From positions 1 to 64,000 of the forward strand of contig NZ_JACHLK010000013.1 of the NCBI RefSeq assembly GCF_014207955.1: a stretch of 64,000 nt of DNA, in the 5' to 3' direction. Under the pieces are notes generated by a model. The model had not been told where the DNA came from, made no database searches, and worked only from the letters and a program-made list of their open reading frames with translations. Origin of the DNA: Acidovorax soli (lineage in GTDB: Bacteria > Pseudomonadota > Gammaproteobacteria > Burkholderiales > Burkholderiaceae_C). Positions 40,530-48,787 of this stretch are shown one piece after another. Both the position numbers and the translations under genes were made by a program. Position 1 is the stretch's first letter. The number at the start of each line of letters is the position of its first letter.

Positions 40530-41288
40530 TCACTTCGGTGCCAGGCGGATCGCGCCATCGAGGCGGATCACTTCGCCGTTGAGCATGTCGTTTTCCAGGA
40601 TGTGCTTGACCAGCTTGGCGTAGTCCTGCGGCGTGCCCAGGCGGCTGGGGAAGGGCACGCCGGCGGCCAGCGCGTCCTGCACTTCCTGGGGCATGCCAAA
40701 CAGCATGGGCGTGCCGAAGATGCCGGGGGCGATGGTCATGTTGCGGATGCCGTTGCGCGCCAGGTCGCGGGCGATGGGCAGGGTCATGCCAACCACGCCA
40801 CCCTTGGATGCAGCGTACGCGGCCTGGCCGATCTGGCCGTCGTAGGCCGCCACGCTGGCGGTGGAGATCAGCACGCCGCGCTCGCCCGTGGCTTCGGGCT
40901 CGTTCTTGCTCATGGCTTCGGCGGCCAGGCGGATCATGTTGAAGCTGCCGATCAGGTTCACCGTGATGGTCTTGCTGAACACCGCGAGGGCGTGCGCGCC
41001 GTTCTTGCCCACGGTCTTCTCGGCCGGGGCGATGCCGGCGCAGTTCACCAGACCCACCAGCTTGCCCAGCGACACGGCCTTGGCCACCACGGCCTGGCCA
41101 TCGGCCTCGTTGCTCACGTCGCATTTCACGAAAGCGCCGCCGATGTCCTTGGCCACGGCTTCGCCCTTGTCGGCCTGCATGTCGGCGATGACCACGGTAC
41201 CGCCCTGGGCGGCCAGCATGCGTGCCGTGCCTTCGCCCAGGCCCGATGCGCCGCCGGTCACGATGAATACCTTGCCCTTGATGTCCAT
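40530..41288 (-). CDS. SDR family 3-hydroxyacyl-CoA dehydrogenase (HSD17B10-like)
   Basis: A 252-residue short-chain dehydrogenase. The cofactor motif is TGGASGLG (11-18), the NAG-like segment NCAG (82-85), and the catalytic Tyr158 and Lys162 in YAASK. The length and the NMTIAPGIFGTPML segment match bacterial type-II 3-hydroxyacyl-CoA dehydrogenases that act in isoleucine and fatty acid degradation. The palindrome at 41305-41326 just upstream resembles sites of regulators of branched-chain and fatty acid catabolism, which supports this role. Confidence 0.88.
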   Translation of the reverse strand: MDIKGKVFIVTGGASGLGEGTARMLAAQGGTVVIADMQADKGEAVAKDIGGAFVKCDVSNEADGQAVVAKAVSLGKLVGLVNCAGIAPAEKTVGKNGAHALAVFSKTITVNLIGSFNMIRLAAEAMSKNEPEATGERGVLISTASVAAYDGQIGQAAYAASKGGVVGMTLPIARDLARNGIRNMTIAPGIFGTPMLFGMPQEVQDALAAGVPFPSRLGTPQDYAKLVKHILENDMLNGEVIRLDGAIRLAPK

Positions 41289-41304
41289 GAATGGTCTCCA
41301 GAAG

Positions 41305-41326
41305 TTGACGTTAACGTAAACGTCAA
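41305..41326. promoter_or_regulatory. 22-bp palindrome upstream of the dehydrogenase gene
   Basis: TTGACGTTAACGTAAACGTC plus AA is symmetric at 10 of 11 base pairs. It lies 17 bases upstream of the start codon of the SDR gene. Its form (TTGACGTTAACGT...) is like operators of MerR-type LiuR regulators of branched-chain amino acid catabolism, as I remember them. Confidence 0.65.
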
Positions 41327-41332
41327 TTATGA

Positions 41333-41364
41333 ACGCAAAAAAAGCCCGGGCGAAGCCGGGCTTT
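41333..41364 (-). terminator. Terminator of the iron-binding protein gene
   Basis: AAAGCCCGG (41341-41349) and CCGGGCTTT (41356-41364) form a 9-bp stem; on the minus strand it is followed by a run of seven T. Confidence 0.88.
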
Positions 41365-41391
41365 CCTGGAGGGGGCGGTGCCCCGCAGGCT

Positions 41392-42444
41392 TTACTGGAA
41401 GCCCACGCGGTCCAGCATTTGCTGAACCTTGGTCACGTTGGCGCCCACGGCGCTGATCGGGATGGTCTCGCTCTTGAAGGGCGCGTTGCCCGTCATGGCT
41501 TTGAGGGCCGGGTTGTCGATGTGCAAGCCCTTGGCGGCAGGCCACTCGTTGTTGCCGTTGGCAAAGTAGTTCTGCGCGTCGGCGCTGGCCAGGTATTCAA
41601 GGAACTTGATGGCGTTCTCGCGGTTCTTGGCGTTCTTGGCCACGGCACCGCCGGCGATGTTCAGGTGCGTGCCCCAGCTTTGCTGGTTGGGGAACACCAC
41701 GCCCACCTTGTTGACCACGGCGGTGTCCTCGGGCTTGCCCGAGCGCATCATGCGTGCCAGGTAGTAGCTGTTGGTGACGGCGATGTCGCACTCGCCGGCA
41801 GCCACGGCCTTGATCTGGTCGGTGTCGCCGCCCTTGGGGGGGCGGGCCAGGTTGCCCACCATGCCCTTGAGCCAGGCCTCGGCCTTCTGCTCGCCCATGT
41901 GCTCGGTCACGGCGCCGAACAGGCTCAGGTTGTAGGGGTGCGAGCCCGAGCGGATGCACAGCTTGCCCTTGTTCTTGGCGTCGCCGAGTTCCTCGTAGGT
42001 GTCCACGTCTTCCTTTTGCACCTTGACCTTGTTGTAGACGATCACGCGGGCGCGGGTGGACAGGCCGAACCAGGCGATGCTGCCATCGGCCGCGGGCGTG
42101 CTGCGCAGGTTGGCAGGGATGGCGTCGGTCAGCACCTTGGACTGGATGGGTTGGAACAGGCCATCGACCTCGCCCTTGTACAGGCGCGCAGCGTCCACCA
42201 GCAGGATCACGTCGGCGGGGGAGGCCGTGCCCTCGGCCTTCAGGCGCGCGAGGATGCCGGCGTCGTCCGCGTCCACGCGGTTGATCTTGATGCCCGTGGC
42301 CTTGGTGAAGCCCGTGTACAGCGCTTCGTCCGTGGAGTAGTGGCGTGCCGAGTACAGGTTCACGACCTGCTCCTGGGCGGATACGGTGCCGGCGGCAGCG
42401 GCCAGTGCGCAGGCGGTCAGCAGGGCTTTCACGGTCTTCGACAT
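41392..42444 (-). CDS. fbpA: Fe(3+) ABC transporter substrate-binding protein
   Basis: A 350-residue periplasmic ferric-ion-binding protein (FbpA/FutA family). The signal peptide runs to about VSAQ (residue 24). The mature protein begins VVNLYSARHYSTDEALY, where Tyr and His ligands lie, and later has ITNSYYLAR-like VTNSYYLARMM with the conserved Tyr pair that binds iron. ATG 42444; an in-frame ATG 9 bases upstream is the alternative. No permease or ATPase gene is adjacent. A Fur-like box lies upstream. Confidence 0.92.
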   Translation of the reverse strand: MSKTVKALLTACALAAAAGTVSAQEQVVNLYSARHYSTDEALYTGFTKATGIKINRVDADDAGILARLKAEGTASPADVILLVDAARLYKGEVDGLFQPIQSKVLTDAIPANLRSTPAADGSIAWFGLSTRARVIVYNKVKVQKEDVDTYEELGDAKNKGKLCIRSGSHPYNLSLFGAVTEHMGEQKAEAWLKGMVGNLARPPKGGDTDQIKAVAAGECDIAVTNSYYLARMMRSGKPEDTAVVNKVGVVFPNQQSWGTHLNIAGGAVAKNAKNRENAIKFLEYLASADAQNYFANGNNEWPAAKGLHIDNPALKAMTGNAPFKSETIPISAVGANVTKVQQMLDRVGFQ

Positions 42445-42487
42445 GGGATGCATCTTTCGGGGTTTTGCGACCGCGCGATGATAAGAC

Positions 42488-42507
42488 AAACGCGAATTGT
42501 TCTTAAT
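42488..42507 (-). promoter_or_regulatory. Fur-like box upstream of fbpA
   Basis: On the minus strand ATTAAGAACAATTCGCGTTT agrees at about 14 of 20 positions with the form AATGAGAATTATTCGCATTT of Fur boxes. It is about 45 bases before the fbpA start. The rest of the gap 42508-42789 holds only the terminator at 42604-42632; I see nothing in 42633-42789. Confidence 0.45.
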
Positions 42508-42603
42508 AAAACCAGGGGCCGGGAGTGGACTTGGCTGTCTACTGGCTGGTGGGGTGTGCCTGCTGGCCTGGGCGCTGGTGAACGCGGTGCGAAAGCGCCA
42601 GGC

Positions 42604-42632
42604 GAAAAAAAAGCCCGGTAGATACCGGGCTT
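42604..42632 (-). terminator. Terminator of the phasin gene
   Basis: AAGCCCGGTA (42611-42620) and TACCGGGCTT (42623-42632) make a perfect 10-bp stem; on the minus strand it is followed by eight T. Confidence 0.9.
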
Positions 42633-42789
42633 CAAAATGGATCCCAGAAACGGGGGTTTCGAGAGGATCCAAGGAGACAACTGGGGGCCCCGAACTGTGT
42701 TCCGGGCCATGGGTTGAATTATCAGGGTAATCCCTGCACCGTGCCTAGAGTCTGCACTCCAGACGCAGCCGCCGGGACCCGATGCTCGA

Positions 42790-43341
42790 TCAGCCGCGCT
42801 TGCGGGGGGCTGCGGACTTGGCAGCGTTGGCAGCGGTGCTGGCCACGGCGTTGAAGTTGGCTTCGGCCACGTCGGACGCTTGCTTGACGGCCTTTTGCAC
42901 CGATTCAAACGCGTTGTTGGCGGCAGAGACGGCGCTCTTCATCACGGCCACGGCGGTTTCGGAACCGGCGGGGGCGTTCTTGGCGGCGCTGTCCACCAGG
43001 TTGGTGAAGCTCTTCTGTGCGTCAGCAGCCTGGGCTTCGAAAGCCTTGCCGAATTCAGCGGCGGTGCCCGACGAGATGTCGTACAGGTGGCGGCTGTAGG
43101 CGGCGGTCTTCTCGGCCAGGGGCTGGAACAGGCCGGCTTGCAGGGCCAGCAGCTCTTGTGCGTCCTTCACGCCCAGAACGGCCTGGGTGTGGTTGGCGGC
43201 TTCGGTCAGGGCAGCGCGCGAAGCGGTCACGTTCAGCTCGACCAGCTTTTCCACGCCTTCGAAGGCCTTGGTGGTCAGACCAAACAGGGTTTCGAGGTTG
43301 GCCTTGTGGGATGCCAGAACTTGCTCAGCGGTCAGCGACAT
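42790..43341 (-). CDS. phaP: Phasin family protein
   Basis: A 183-residue, wholly helical, Ala-rich protein of the TIGR01841 phasin family that coats polyhydroxyalkanoate granules. Typical segments are ANLETLFGLTTKAFEGVEKLVELN (in pieces), ASRAALTEAANHTQAVL and LYDISSGTAAEFGKAFEAQ. ATG 43341 follows AGGAG. The C-terminus is basic (RKRG). Two PhaR-like sites lie upstream, consistent with granule-dependent derepression. Confidence 0.93.
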   Translation of the reverse strand: MSLTAEQVLASHKANLETLFGLTTKAFEGVEKLVELNVTASRAALTEAANHTQAVLGVKDAQELLALQAGLFQPLAEKTAAYSRHLYDISSGTAAEFGKAFEAQAADAQKSFTNLVDSAAKNAPAGSETAVAVMKSAVSAANNAFESVQKAVKQASDVAEANFNAVASTAANAAKSAAPRKRG

Positions 43342-43422
43342 GTCGTATCTCCTAAGAATGGGGCCCGAAGGCCAGGTGGTTTACAGAGAAAGAAACTGCG
43401 CTGTCGTCGACTTCGTGAGTCA

Positions 43423-43497
43423 TGTTGCAGTGCAGCATGGGTTGAATTTTAGGGACTTGGGCGGTGATTGCAAGTTCTTTTTGTTGCGATGCAGCAA
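43423..43497. promoter_or_regulatory. Two TGTTGC-nn-TGCAGCA motifs upstream of the phasin
   Basis: TGTTGCAGTGCAGCAT at 43423-43438 and TGTTGCGATGCAGCAA at 43482-43497 agree at 13 of 16 positions and are themselves palindromic (TGyTGCA/TGCArCA). They flank the probable phasin promoter. PhaR represses phasin genes from TGC-rich dyads of this kind, so these are probable PhaR operators. Confidence 0.6.
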
Positions 43498-43543
43498 TTT
43501 AGAGGTGACAGTCCAACACCGCGCCCCTTGCCACAATGGCGTC

Positions 43544-44512
43544 ATGCATGCCTATTACGCGGACCAGTTCGTGCTGCCGCTGCCCGAGGGCCACCGTTTT
43601 CCCATGGCCAAGTACCGCCTGTTGCGCGACGCCGTGGCCGCCCACCTGCCCGGCGTGGTGCTGCAGGTGGCGCCGCCCGCGAGCGACGGTGAACTGGCCC
43701 TGGCCCACACGCCGGCCTATATCGACGCCATCGCCCACGGCACCCTGCCTGCGCCTGCGCAGCGCGAGATCGGCTTTCCCTGGAGCCCGGCCATGGCCGA
43801 GCGCGCGCGCCGCTCGGTGGGGGCCACCCTGGCCGCTTGCCGGGTGGCCATGGCGGGCGGCGAGGGCACGGGCATCGCCGGCAACCTCGCCGGCGGCACG
43901 CACCACGCCTACGCCGACAAGGGCAGCGGGTTCTGCGTGTTCAACGACATGGCCGTGGCCGCGCGGCTGATGCAGGACGAGCATGCCCGCGCTGCCTCGG
44001 CCATGGGCGCCAACCCGCTGGCGCTGCGCGTGGCCATCATCGACCTGGACGTGCACCAGGGCAATGGCACGGCGCGCATCTTCCAGGGCGACGATTCGGT
44101 GTTCACGCTCTCGCTGCATGGCGCGCGCAACTTTCCCTTCCGCAAGGAAGCGGGCGACCTCGACGTCGAGCTGCCCGACGGCTGCGGTGACGATGACTAC
44201 CTGGCCGCGCTGGAGCAGGCGCTCGATGCGCTGGACCAGCGCTTCGCGCCCGGCCTGGTGCTCTACCTCGCCGGTGCCGACCCGCATGTGGGCGACCGCC
44301 TGGGCCGTCTTCACATCAGCCACGACGGCCTGGAGGCGCGTGACCGGCGCGTATTCGACTGGGCCTGGCAGCGCCGCGTGCCCATGGCCTTTGCCATGGC
44401 CGGCGGCTACGGCACCGACATTGCCGACACCATCCAGGCCCAGCTCACCACCTGGCGCGTGGCCTTCCAATACCAGCAGCGCTGGCAGAATTCCTTGCAA
44501 CCCAGTCTCTGA
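43544..44512 (+). CDS. Histone deacetylase family protein
   Basis: A 322-residue zinc-dependent deacetylase of the class II/AcuC-like type. Catalytic features: the His pair at 120-121 in GGTHHA, DLDVHQGNGT (169 and 171 metal ligands), LSLHGARNFPF, GADPHVGDRLGRL with the third metal Asp, and the C-terminal AMAGGYG. In bacteria such proteins act on acetylated proteins, acetoin-pathway enzymes or polyamines; the substrate is open. ATG 43544. The stop is 2 bases before the thioesterase start. Confidence 0.92.
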   Translation: MHAYYADQFVLPLPEGHRFPMAKYRLLRDAVAAHLPGVVLQVAPPASDGELALAHTPAYIDAIAHGTLPAPAQREIGFPWSPAMAERARRSVGATLAACRVAMAGGEGTGIAGNLAGGTHHAYADKGSGFCVFNDMAVAARLMQDEHARAASAMGANPLALRVAIIDLDVHQGNGTARIFQGDDSVFTLSLHGARNFPFRKEAGDLDVELPDGCGDDDYLAALEQALDALDQRFAPGLVLYLAGADPHVGDRLGRLHISHDGLEARDRRVFDWAWQRRVPMAFAMAGGYGTDIADTIQAQLTTWRVAFQYQQRWQNSLQPSL

Positions 44513-44514
44513 CC

Positions 44515-44973
44515 ATGACCACCACTTCCCCCGCAGCGCGCCCGGCGCCGCAAGCGCGCAGCAGCTACCGCACCTTCCGCACCATCAGCACCCGCTGGGC
44601 CGACAACGATGTCTATGGCCATGTGAACAATGTCGTGTACTACAGCTGGTTCGACACGGCCGTGAACGCCCACCTGATCGAACAGGGCGTGCTCGACATC
44701 CACGCGGGCAGCACCATCGGCCTGGTGATCGAGACGCAGTGCAACTACTTCGCGCCGCTGGCCTTTCCGCAGGTGGTGGAGGCCGGTATCCGCGTGGCGC
44801 GCCTGGGCGGCTCCAGCGTGCGCTACGAAGTCGGGCTGTTCGCCTTTGGCGAAGAGATGAGCGCTGCGGCCGGGCATTTCATCCACGTCTATGTGGACCG
44901 CGCAACGCGCCGCCCGGTGCCCGTGCCGGAGCCCTTGCGCGAGGTGCTGCAGGCCCTGGTGGTGCCGGGCTAG
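44515..44973 (+). CDS. Acyl-CoA thioesterase (4HBT hotdog family)
   Basis: A 152-residue hotdog-fold thioesterase. The active-site helix has RWADNDVYGHVNNVVYYSWF with the catalytic Asp; GLVIETQCNYFAPLAFP and GHFIHVYVD are the other typical strands. Likely hydrolyses short or branched acyl-CoA. It follows the deacetylase gene by 2 bases and is probably translated with it. Confidence 0.9.
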   Translation: MTTTSPAARPAPQARSSYRTFRTISTRWADNDVYGHVNNVVYYSWFDTAVNAHLIEQGVLDIHAGSTIGLVIETQCNYFAPLAFPQVVEAGIRVARLGGSSVRYEVGLFAFGEEMSAAAGHFIHVYVDRATRRPVPVPEPLREVLQALVVPG

Positions 44974-45073
44974 GGCAGCCCTGGCCCTGCGCTGCAACGA
45001 TTGTTGCAATGGCCTACACTGTGCTGCTTTGCTGCCCCCTGGCCTGGGCCATCCGTTGCGGCCCGCTTCGACA

Positions 45074-46294
45074 ATGATCATCACCAGCCTGCTCGACACC
45101 GACCTGTACAAGTTCACGATGATGCAGGTGGTGCTGCACCAGTTCCCCGGGGCCCAGGTCGAGTACCGCTTCAAGTGCCGCAACCCCGGCGTGCAGCTGG
45201 CGCCCTATGCCAACGAGATCCGCGATGAGATCCGTTCGCTGTGCAGCCTGCAGTTCCAGGACGCCGAGCTCGCCTACCTGCGCTCCATGCGCTTCATCAA
45301 GAGCGACTTCGTGGACTTCCTGGGCCTGTTCCGCCTGAACGAGAAGTACATCACCATCACGCCCCAGCCCAACGGCGAGATCGAGATCACCATCCGCGGG
45401 CCCTGGCTGCACACCATCCTGTTCGAGATTCCGGTGCTGGCCATCGTCAACGAGGTCTACTTCCGCAACACGCAGAAGGTGCCTAATTTTCCCGAAGGCC
45501 GCCGCCGGCTCGATACCAAGATCGCCCAGCTGCAGGCCGAGGGCCTGTCCGAGCTGAAGATCGCCGACTACGGCACGCGCCGGCGCTTTTCGCGCGCCTG
45601 GCACGAGGAGGTGCTGCGCGTGCTCTGTGCCCGCCTGGGCACGGGCGACCGCCGCCCCGGCACGCCCGGGGGGCCGGGCCAGTTCGCGGGCACCAGCAAT
45701 GTGCTGTACGCGATGAAGCTCGGCGTGACGCCGCTCGGGACCATGGCGCACGAGTACCTGCAGGCCTGCCAGGCCCTGGGCCCGCGGCTGCGTGACAGCC
45801 AGGTCTTTGGCTTCGAGATGTGGGCCAAGGAGTACCGGGGCGACCTGGGCATCGCGCTGTCCGACGTGTACGGCATGAGCGCCTTCCTGCGCGACTTCGA
45901 CCTGTATTTCTGCAAGCTGTTCGACGGAGCGCGCCACGACAGCGGCGACCCCTTCGCCTGGGGCGAGCGCCTGCTGGAGCACTACCGCAAGAACCGCGTG
46001 GACCCGCTGACCAAGACGCTGATCTTCAGCGATGCGCTCACCGTGCCGCGCACCATCGAGCTGTACCAGCAGTTCCGCGGTCGCTGCCAGTTGGCCTTCG
46101 GCATCGGCACCAACCTGACCAACGACCTGGGCAGCCCGCCCGAGCACGAGCCGCTGCAAGTGGTGATCAAGATGACCCAGTGCAACGGCCAGCCCGTGGC
46201 CAAGCTCTCGGACACGCCGGGCAAGGGCATGTGCGACGACGAGAAGTACCTGGCCTACCTGCGCCAGGTGTTCGAGATTCCGGCGCCGCACTGA
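45074..46294 (+). CDS. pncB: Nicotinate phosphoribosyltransferase
   Basis: A 406-residue enzyme making nicotinate mononucleotide from nicotinate and PRPP in NAD salvage. Family segments: SLLDTDLYKFTMMQVVLHQ at the N-terminus, EIPVLAIVNEVYFR, the active-site region YGTRRRFSRAWHEEVL, GTSNVLYAMKLGVTPLGTMAHEY in pieces with the conserved His, and FGIGTNLTNDLG at the phosphate site. ATG 45074 was chosen as the start of this conserved part. With nadE at 5432 the window holds two NAD-synthesis enzymes at separate loci. The antiporter gene starts 4 bases after its stop. Confidence 0.95.
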   Translation: MIITSLLDTDLYKFTMMQVVLHQFPGAQVEYRFKCRNPGVQLAPYANEIRDEIRSLCSLQFQDAELAYLRSMRFIKSDFVDFLGLFRLNEKYITITPQPNGEIEITIRGPWLHTILFEIPVLAIVNEVYFRNTQKVPNFPEGRRRLDTKIAQLQAEGLSELKIADYGTRRRFSRAWHEEVLRVLCARLGTGDRRPGTPGGPGQFAGTSNVLYAMKLGVTPLGTMAHEYLQACQALGPRLRDSQVFGFEMWAKEYRGDLGIALSDVYGMSAFLRDFDLYFCKLFDGARHDSGDPFAWGERLLEHYRKNRVDPLTKTLIFSDALTVPRTIELYQQFRGRCQLAFGIGTNLTNDLGSPPEHEPLQVVIKMTQCNGQPVAKLSDTPGKGMCDDEKYLAYLRQVFEIPAPH

Positions 46295-46298
46295 GCCG

Positions 46299-47714
46299 AT
46301 GAAGTCCCTGCGTTGGCCCGCATTGGCCGCACTGTTGTTCTTCATGCTGCCGGGCCTGGCCATGGCGGCCGAGGTGGATGGCCGCGCGCTGTCCGTGCTG
46401 TGGGGCGTGCCGTTTGCCGGGGTGCTGCTGTCGATTGCCATCCTGCCGCTCCTGGCGCCCACGGTCTGGCACCACCATTTCGGCAAGATCACGGCGGCCT
46501 GGGCGCTGGCCTTTCTGGTCCCCTTCGCGCTGGTGTTCGGTGTGCCCGCCGCGGCAGGCAGCCTGGTGCATGCGCTGCTGGCGGAGTACATCCCCTTCGT
46601 GATCCTGCTCACCGCGCTGTTCACGGTGGCGGGGGGCATCTACATCCGCGGCAACCTGCATGGCAGCCCGGGGTTGAACACCGCCATCCTGGCCATCGGC
46701 GCCGTGCTCGCGAGCTTCATGGGCACCACGGGTGCGTCCATGCTGCTGATCCGCCCGCTGATCCGCGCCAACGACAACCGCAGGCATGTGGCGCATGTGG
46801 TGGTGTTCTTCATCTTCATCGTCTCCAACGCCGGGGGCTCGCTCACGCCGCTGGGCGATCCGCCGCTGTTCCTGGGCTTCCTCAAGGGCGTGGACTTCTT
46901 CTGGACGGTGCGCCATATCTTCCCGGAAACACTGTTCCTGGTCGGCGCGCTGCTGGCGATCTTCTTCGTGCTCGACTCCTGGTACTACCACCGCCGCGAA
47001 GAGCTGCTGCCCAGGGATCCGACGCCCGACACGCCCACCCTGGGCTTTGACGGCAAGGCCAACTTCCTGCTGCTGGGTGCGGTGGTCGGCCTGGTGCTGC
47101 TTTCCGGGTTCTGGAAGTCGCCCGTGGCCTGGAACATCGCCGGCACCGAAGTGGGCCTGCCCGGCCTGGTGCGCGATGCGGGCCTGATCCTCATCACCAT
47201 CATCTCGCTGCGCACCACGCCCGCGCAGGTGCATGCGGACAACCAGTTCGGCTGGGGCCCCATGCAGGAGGTGGCCAAGCTCTTTGCCGGCATTTTCCTG
47301 ACCATCATCCCGGTGATCGCCATGCTCAAGGCGGGCGTTGACGGCCCCTTCGGCGCCATCGTGGCCGCCGTGACCCGGCCCGATGGCTCGCCCGACCCGG
47401 CCATGTACTTCTGGGCCGCCGGCGCGCTCAGCTCCTTTCTGGACAATGCGCCCACCTACCTGGTGTTCTTCAACACCGCTGGCGGCGACCCCTCCGTGCT
47501 CATGACCACCCTGGCGCCCACGCTGGCCGCCATCTCGGCGGGCGCCGTGTTCATGGGCGCCAACACCTACATCGGCAATGCCCCCAACATGATGGTCAAG
47601 GCCATCGCCGAAGACCGGGGGGTGAGGATGCCCAGCTTCTTCGGCTACATGCTGTGGTCGGGTGGCATCCTGGTGCCGCTGTTTATTGCCATGACCTTCA
47701 TCTGGTTCCGTTGA
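46299..47714 (+). CDS. NhaD-like sodium:proton antiporter
   Basis: A 471-residue membrane protein with a signal-like N-terminus (ALLFFMLPGLAMA) and about 12 transmembrane segments. Two half-conserved motifs stand out, GTTGASMLLIRPLIRAND and SSFLDNAPTYLVFFN, each with the Asp or Asn of the ion site, as in the NhaD/citrate transporter (CitMHS) superfamily. ATG 46299 is 4 bases after the pncB stop. Confidence 0.9.
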   Translation: MKSLRWPALAALLFFMLPGLAMAAEVDGRALSVLWGVPFAGVLLSIAILPLLAPTVWHHHFGKITAAWALAFLVPFALVFGVPAAAGSLVHALLAEYIPFVILLTALFTVAGGIYIRGNLHGSPGLNTAILAIGAVLASFMGTTGASMLLIRPLIRANDNRRHVAHVVVFFIFIVSNAGGSLTPLGDPPLFLGFLKGVDFFWTVRHIFPETLFLVGALLAIFFVLDSWYYHRREELLPRDPTPDTPTLGFDGKANFLLLGAVVGLVLLSGFWKSPVAWNIAGTEVGLPGLVRDAGLILITIISLRTTPAQVHADNQFGWGPMQEVAKLFAGIFLTIIPVIAMLKAGVDGPFGAIVAAVTRPDGSPDPAMYFWAAGALSSFLDNAPTYLVFFNTAGGDPSVLMTTLAPTLAAISAGAVFMGANTYIGNAPNMMVKAIAEDRGVRMPSFFGYMLWSGGILVPLFIAMTFIWFR

Positions 47715-47732
47715 GAAGGAGACTGAGCTTTT

Positions 47733-48719
47733 ATGAGCAAACCCCGCATCCTGGTCGCCCGCGCGATCTTCCCCGACATCGTCGAGCGCCTGCGCCAGCA
47801 CTTCGAGGTGCAGGACAACCCCGAGGACGTGATCTGGACGCCCGCCGAGCTGGCCGAGCGCCTGGCCGACAAGGACGGCGCCTTCACCACCGGCAGCCAG
47901 CGCATCGATGCGGCGCTGCTGGCAGCCGCGCCCGGCCTGCGCATCGTGGCCAACATGGCGGTGGGCTACAACAACTTCGATGTGGACGCCATGACGGCGG
48001 CCGGCGTGCAGGGCACCAACACGCCCGACGTGCTGACCGAGACCACGGCCGACTTTGGCTTTGCGCTCTTGATGGCCACGGCGCGCCGCATGACCGAGAG
48101 CGAGCACTACCTGCGCGCCGGACAGTGGACCAAGTGGAGCTACGACATGTTCTCGGGCTCGGACATCCACGGCAGCACGCTGGGCATCATCGGCATGGGC
48201 CGCATCGGCCAGGGCATTGCGCGCCGTGGCGCGCACGGCTTTGGCATGAACGTCATTTATCACAACCGCTCGCGCCTGTCGCCCGAGCTGGAGGCCGAAT
48301 GCAAGGCCCGCTACGTGGGCAAGGAAGAGCTGCTGCGCACGGCCGACCATGTGGTGCTGGTGGTGCCCTACACCCCGGCATCGCACCACACCATCGGTGC
48401 GGCGGAACTCGCGCTGATGAAGCCCACGGCCACGCTGGTCAACATTGCGCGCGGCGGCATCGTGGACGACGCGGCCCTGGCAGTGGCCCTGCGCGAGCAA
48501 CGCATCGCAGCGGCGGGGCTCGACGTGTTCGAGGGTGAGCCCAGCGTGCACCCCGACCTGCTCACCGTGCCCAACGTGGTGCTCACCCCGCACATCGCCA
48601 GCGCCACCGTGCCCACGCGCCGCGCCATGGCCAACCTGGCGGCGGACAATCTGATCGCCTTCTTTGAACAGGGCGCTCCGCTCACGCCGGTCAATACCCC
48701 CGAGCCACGCGCGCGCTGA
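47733..48719 (+). CDS. 2-hydroxyacid dehydrogenase (glyoxylate/hydroxypyruvate reductase type)
   Basis: A 328-residue D-isomer-specific dehydrogenase. The NAD(P) motif is GMGRIGQGIARRG; the catalytic set is Arg in NIARGG, Glu in LDVFEGEP and His in LTPHIASAT. The substrate region VGYNNFDVDAM and the length match GyaR-like glyoxylate reductases. AGAAGGAG precedes ATG 47733. It is read in line with the antiporter 18 bases upstream. Confidence 0.93.
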   Translation: MSKPRILVARAIFPDIVERLRQHFEVQDNPEDVIWTPAELAERLADKDGAFTTGSQRIDAALLAAAPGLRIVANMAVGYNNFDVDAMTAAGVQGTNTPDVLTETTADFGFALLMATARRMTESEHYLRAGQWTKWSYDMFSGSDIHGSTLGIIGMGRIGQGIARRGAHGFGMNVIYHNRSRLSPELEAECKARYVGKEELLRTADHVVLVVPYTPASHHTIGAAELALMKPTATLVNIARGGIVDDAALAVALREQRIAAAGLDVFEGEPSVHPDLLTVPNVVLTPHIASATVPTRRAMANLAADNLIAFFEQGAPLTPVNTPEPRAR

Positions 48720-48787
48720 TTTGCGGAGACAATAGCCGCGCACCGCCTTGGTGCCTCTTTTGCGCCTTTTCTAGCCCGGCCCCGCTT

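Noticed and set aside
42497..42730. 77-codon frame between fbpA and the phasin
   Set aside because: It covers a Fur-like box and a terminator and has no ribosome-binding site.
46167..48743. 858-codon open frame on the minus strand
   Set aside because: It lies opposite the NhaD-like antiporter and the dehydrogenase and has the His/Arg/Gly/Ala-rich composition typical of an antisense shadow in GC-rich DNA.
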